Source of the DNA: Termitomyces sp. T153
Taxonomy: Eukaryota > Basidiomycota > Agaricomycetes > Agaricales > Lyophyllaceae
Reading direction: 5' to 3'
DNA: 64,000 bases
Assembly (NCBI GenBank): GCA_018296165.2
Contig: JACKQL020000009.1
Coordinates: 868,001 to 932,000, forward strand
Shown here: piece by piece, positions 60,074-64,000 of the stretch
Position numbering within the stretch: position 1 is the stretch's first letter
Layout of the letters: each line of letters starts with the position of its first letter
Program-made: the position numbers and the translations under genes
Notes under the pieces: model-generated
Seen by the model: the letters and a program-made list of their open reading frames with translations, nothing else
Database searches by the model: none
What the model was told of the DNA's origin: nothing

Positions 60074-60087
60074 GGTTATGGGAGTGT
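60074..60087 (+). other. primer binding site, half-tRNA type
   Basis: Immediately after the LTR comes ggttatgggagtg. GGTTATGGG is complementary to the anticodon stem-loop region of initiator tRNA-Met (its ATG pairs with the CAU anticodon), the site used by Drosophila copia and yeast Ty5, which prime from a cleaved 5' half of that tRNA. Confidence 0.6.
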
Positions 60088-60264
60088 GCTGCTTCACATT
60101 TCGAGGTTAACTGTTTGAAAATTTCTGTGGACCTGCTGTCCATTCTCCCCGGGGTGATACCCAATATTTCACTGCTTGATTGCCGTGAATTCACGAGCAC
60201 TGTTTGACTGGAGGAGCACGCGTTGTTTCCCCATTGATATACCCATCTGCTTTGACCTGTCGTT

Positions 60265-61866
60265 ATGGCCCCCCCAACTAAGAAAGACGATGGTGCTAGC
60301 TCTCCGTCACCCACACTCACTGATGCTGAGGCTGTTGAGCTGCGGAAGGCTGACAACACCATGCCCGCAATCTCACAAATTAAGGTTTCTCTCCATTACT
60401 CGGGAGATCTCCTTGCAAAGGACGACGGTAAATGGACACCGTGGTCAAAATATATGAAACTCGAGCTTACGATGACGGGCCTGTACGAATACATCTTTGA
60501 TCCTCCTGATGTTCCCAACAAACTGTACGAACCACGTGCCCACCAGAATTGGCAGCTGAACGATCGACTGGCGAGGTCGTATTTACTGATGGGTTTTTCT
60601 GAGTCGGAACGTAACCTAGCAGATGACACAATTGCCGCCAGATCCCTGTGGGACTATTTGCAGAATAGGCATGGTGGTGCTGGTCCTGTCCAGCAGGTCT
60701 GGTTGCTGCAGGAAGCATTGACAACCAAGTGCTCCCCATCGGAACCCCTCACAAAGACGATTGATAGAATATTCGAGAAAATCAATTGCGCTTTTGATGT
60801 CGGGGATGTTATGAAGGAACTGCTTCAATCCATTGCCGCCCTGTCATCCCTATCCGACAATTCTCTCTACATGAATGCCAGATCAATCATTTCGCGCGAC
60901 CTGGTGGCGGCGATGGCATCTACACCCTATGGCCCTGATGACATCCGCCGCTTCTTGCAGAATGAGCAGACGCTATATGCAGCGGACAAGGGGATGGCAG
61001 ATACTCAGCTTACTGCCCTGGCTGCATGGACGCAGAGCAAACGGGATGATCTTGTTTGCGACAATTGCAAGTCACGTGGTCAACCAGTGTTTACAGGGCA
61101 CACAAAGCCGTCGTGCATCCTGGAAGGCGGTGGCATGGCTGGAAAGACATTAGAAGATGCGAGGGTCGCACATCTGGCTCATTATAAGGCAAAAAGGGAG
61201 AATCGCGACAAAAAGAAAGGCCCTACCAAGCTTACAGTCACCCCAGCAGGGGGATCTGCATTCACAGTCGAAGGTGATCCTGATGCCTTGGCGGCATACA
61301 TTGCAAGTCGGACTGGCAAGTCAGCGGACGTTGCTGCGAAGACCGAATTCGCGGGGCTGGCGGCCGACAATGGTCCAGATGCCCTTGCGGATGCGGAGAG
61401 CCTTGAGATCAATACATGGATTGCACTGGAGGAGGAGCCGCGAGTCAGCATTGATTGGACAGAATGCACCGCTGAATCGACACTGTCCAGCACCGCTGCC
61501 CCATTTGACACATACCCTTTCTACCTCGACTCGGGGGCTACTGTTCACATTTCACCAAATGCGCCCGATTTCAACACTCTAACGCCCATACTGCATAAGC
61601 CTATTCGGGGTGTAGGGGGCTCGACGATCTCTGCGACTGCAATAGGAAAGATACGTCTGCGTTTAGCAAATGGTTCCTACCTCGTACTTGACAATGCACT
61701 GTATGTACCCAAAGCCACAGTCAAGCTATTATCGATTAGTTTGATGGCAAAAAGGGCTAGCATTTTTACAACCTTCAGTGACACTGAAGCAATCTTGTTC
61801 AAGAAGGATACAAACGAATTAGTGGCACATGGAACCTTAGTTCCCACAAGAACCTATATACTTTGA
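60265..61866 (+). CDS. copia gag and protease part
   Basis: A 533-codon open frame. Residues 30-230 form a UBN2/copia-type gag (WTPWSKYMKLELTMTGLYEY, SLWDYLQNRHGGAG, MASTPYGPDDIRRFL). A stretched zinc knuckle CDNCKSRGQPVFTGHTKPSC follows near 265-285, then a Lys/Arg-rich patch. The aspartic protease motif FYLDSGATVHISPNAPDF lies near 418-435. The frame stops where relatives continue, and the next domain is found in another frame (61863 on), so one base change shifted it. Confidence 0.88.
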   Translation: MAPPTKKDDGASSPSPTLTDAEAVELRKADNTMPAISQIKVSLHYSGDLLAKDDGKWTPWSKYMKLELTMTGLYEYIFDPPDVPNKLYEPRAHQNWQLNDRLARSYLLMGFSESERNLADDTIAARSLWDYLQNRHGGAGPVQQVWLLQEALTTKCSPSEPLTKTIDRIFEKINCAFDVGDVMKELLQSIAALSSLSDNSLYMNARSIISRDLVAAMASTPYGPDDIRRFLQNEQTLYAADKGMADTQLTALAAWTQSKRDDLVCDNCKSRGQPVFTGHTKPSCILEGGGMAGKTLEDARVAHLAHYKAKRENRDKKKGPTKLTVTPAGGSAFTVEGDPDALAAYIASRTGKSADVAAKTEFAGLAADNGPDALADAESLEINTWIALEEEPRVSIDWTECTAESTLSSTAAPFDTYPFYLDSGATVHISPNAPDFNTLTPILHKPIRGVGGSTISATAIGKIRLRLANGSYLVLDNALYVPKATVKLLSISLMAKRASIFTTFSDTEAILFKKDTNELVAHGTLVPTRTYIL

Positions 61867-62365
61867 ACCTATACGACGAGTTTGCACTGTCAGTTCACAT
61901 GCCTCCCACTGTCGTTACATGGCACCGTCAACTGGGTCACGCTAATTATCAAACGATCGTCAACATGGCAAAATCTGGCATGATCAAAGGTATGCCGTCC
62001 AACTTCCCCTCCAAACCGCCAAAATTTGATGAGTGTATATGTGGCAAACAGGCAAGAACGCCTGTTCCAAAAGTTAGGGAGGAAAAATTGGACATAGAGC
62101 TACCCGGAAGCTGGAAATTGTCTGGGTCGACTTGACTGGGAAACAGGATGTGACCTCACGAACTGGGAATAACTACATGATGAACATTGTTGACGATTAT
62201 ACGAATAAACCGTGGTCCATCCCATTAAAGCTAAAGAGCAATGCATTTAATGAACTCAAAGCATGGATACTAGCACAACAGGTTGAGACAGGCCTATGGC
62301 TAGGTATACTCTGCTCCGGAAATGACTCTGAGATAATAGCCAAAGAAAATGAAGCGTGGTTTTGA
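61863..62365 (+). pseudogene. copia pre-integrase and integrase start, frameshifted
   Basis: In one frame: NLYDEFALSVHMPP, TWHRQLGHANYQTIVNMAKS and CICGKQARTP (His/Cys zinc-binding pre-integrase region), ending at 62135. In another frame from about 62120: VDLTGKQDVTSRTGNNY, NIVDDYTNKPWSIPLK (first Asp of the integrase core) and ILCSGNDSEI (canonical TDNGxEF, altered), stopping at a TGA at 62363-62365. That TGA lies where relatives read on; CGA to TGA is the simplest change. Confidence 0.8.
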
Positions 62366-64000
62366 TCCCAAGGAATAACAACCCAACACAGTGCCATATA
62401 CATGTCAGCACACCTCGGACGTGTTGAGTGGATGCACAGGACACTCATGGGCAAGAGCATAGCCATGAGACTGTATGCGAAATGTCCGGCATTCTTGTGG
62501 GATGAATTTTACTTGACTGCGACACACTTGCACGGGAAGACAAAGACTTCGGCTGTAAAGGATGTGACCCCAGATGAACTCTGGAATGGCAAGAAACCAA
62601 ATTATTCTTATATCCGTGAGATCGGGTGCTGTGTATTCGTTCTGGTACTAGGCAAAAATAATCCAAAAATATATGAAAGGTCGATCGAATGTGTCCTAAT
62701 AGGCTACGATCCCAAAGCAAAGGCGTATCGATGTTATGACAGAGTTTCTAGATGGGTATACAGCACATACCACATCAAATTCATTGAACACCAGGATGAG
62801 TACAATACTGTGGATCAACATACATCCCCTCCAACTCCTGACGATACAAGCGCCCCTTCCATCGAAACCATCTCTCGAAGGGCAGTAGATCATCCATTTG
62901 TAGCCCCAGATGACGACAAGGAGCCGGTTCCTAGTGAGAGTGAGAAAGTAGACACAGTCCAACCCATACCTGAAGTACCTGCAGACCCTATTCCTCTTGA
63001 ACAGGATGACTGTTTACACCAGCGTGTTGAGCCAATACAGCAACAACCACGGCAGTCGACACAAGCACCAATCCTGTCTGTGAGAAGCCAACCAGATGCG
63101 GTCCCTGAAACAGCCATACAACGCACCACTAGGGAATCACGAGAATCAGCAGACCAAATACGAGAAGCAAAGGCAGAGCGTCGACGTGCCATTGAAGAAT
63201 TACACCGTGAAGACCGCATAGAACCACCGAATGACGTAAACGAGAACATTGACCTTGATCAAGTCTTGACAACAATAAGTAGTATTGAAGACAAGCCGGG
63301 TATCAATGCGAACGATGTAGATCCTGAGGTACCAAAGACTTGGAGCCAAGCTCAAAACTCCCCTGATGTGGAACAATGGCGGACAGCATACGATGAGGAA
63401 CTGAAGTCCCTGAAAGATATGGGGGTATATTGTCTCATACCAAGAGAAGAGGTACCTGCCGGACACAAGATACATTGTGGACATCCAGTGTTCACCCTCA
63501 AACGCAATGAGAAGGGAGAAGTTGTGCAATTTAAGGTTAGACATGTCTTGCAAGGTTTCAACCAAGTTGATGGCAAAGAATATATGAAGACTACCTCACC
63601 AACAGTGCACGCTGAATCATGGCAGATCCTACTTCACCTTGCGGCAGTACAAGGCTGGGACGCAATGCAGGTTGATATCAAAATTGCATTTCTATATGGT
63701 GTCTTACCTGAGGAGGAGACCACATATATGGAGCAACCAAGGGGTTTTGAAGAATCCGGGAAGGAGAGCTATGTCTGTAAGTTAGAGAGAGGACTTTACG
63801 GGATGAAACAGGCAGGCCGAATCTGGAATCAAACCTTGAACAAAAACATGGTACAGAAATGGGGTTTCACAAGGCTGGCATGCGAATCGTGCATTTATTA
63901 CAGGACATTGAGTCACAGGACGGTCATTGCGGCAGTCCATGTAGATGATTTCTTGTCAATAGTGAGTTCCAAACAGGCAAATGAATACTTCAAGTCTCAA
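62366..64000 (+). CDS. copia integrase C-terminal half and reverse transcriptase (partial at window end)
   Basis: 545 codons remain open in one frame to the window end. They contain the rest of the integrase (GRVEWMHRTLMGKSIAMRLY, PDELWNGKKPNYSYIREIGC, VLIGYDPKAKAYRCYD), a Pro/Glu/Gln-rich linker, then RT: WRTAYDEELKSLKDMGVYCL, FKVRHVLQGFNQVDGKEY, MQVDIKIAFLYGVLPEEETTYMEQ, LERGLYGMKQAGRIWN and AVHVDDFLSIV (YVDD-type box). RNase H and the 3' LTR lie outside. Long open frame but separated from gag by frameshifts and a stop, so the element is non-autonomous now. Confidence 0.85.

Overview
The window looks like nuclear DNA of a filamentous basidiomycete, probably an Agaricomycete. Genes are small and split by many 45-70 bp GT-AG introns, and the recognisable proteins are eukaryotic and fungal in type (ESCRT-0 Hse1, Apn2, mitoribosomal Rsm23/DAP3, Mms2, a GATA factor with the CFNC...CNKC finger, an F-box protein, secreted flavin oxidases). 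Exon structures below were built by hand from splice sites, frame continuity and family motifs. No rRNA, convincing tRNA or CRISPR array was found.

Layout. 1-3880: repeat-rich, no secure gene. 3884-9916: three genes on the + strand (F-box protein; APN2, an AP endonuclease with PIP box and GRF zinc finger; RSM23/DAP3). 10170-14570: minus-strand block with a secreted FAD amine oxidase (AO1) and MMS2. 14600-19000: CpG-poor decayed repeats. 19495-19911: a 64-residue secreted cysteine-rich peptide gene split into five exons, two of them microexons. 21162-24323: HSE1. 25440-38150: a CpG-poor transposon block holding an almost intact-length but dead LINE (25625-33028) with a solo LTR inside it, a Ty3/gypsy pol relic, and several tandem arrays. 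38870-42715: an inverted copy of the 10-14.5 kb block, with a second intact amine oxidase (AO2) but a broken MMS2 copy. 43700-46020: an unresolved possible minus-strand gene. 46160-54000: a region very rich in microsatellites surrounding a GATA-type transcription factor gene. 54000-58500: no recognisable gene. 58524-59298: a GNAT acetyltransferase. 59511-59736: a MITE-like hairpin. 59743-64000: a Ty1/copia element with its 5' LTR, running off the window end.

How it fits together. The most informative structure is a pair of inverted ~4 kb segments (AO plus MMS2) separated by two transposon blocks and HSE1. After duplication both oxidases kept all eight exons with identical exon lengths, while the second MMS2 lost its start codon and acquired indels, so selection apparently retained the oxidase pair only. 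The transposon blocks show CpG loss and premature TGA/TAG codons as expected from C-to-T decay of methylated or otherwise silenced repeats, whereas host genes keep normal CpG. The strongest candidate for something undescribed is the small secreted C-C-CC-C-C peptide gene with 14-nt and 4-nt exons.
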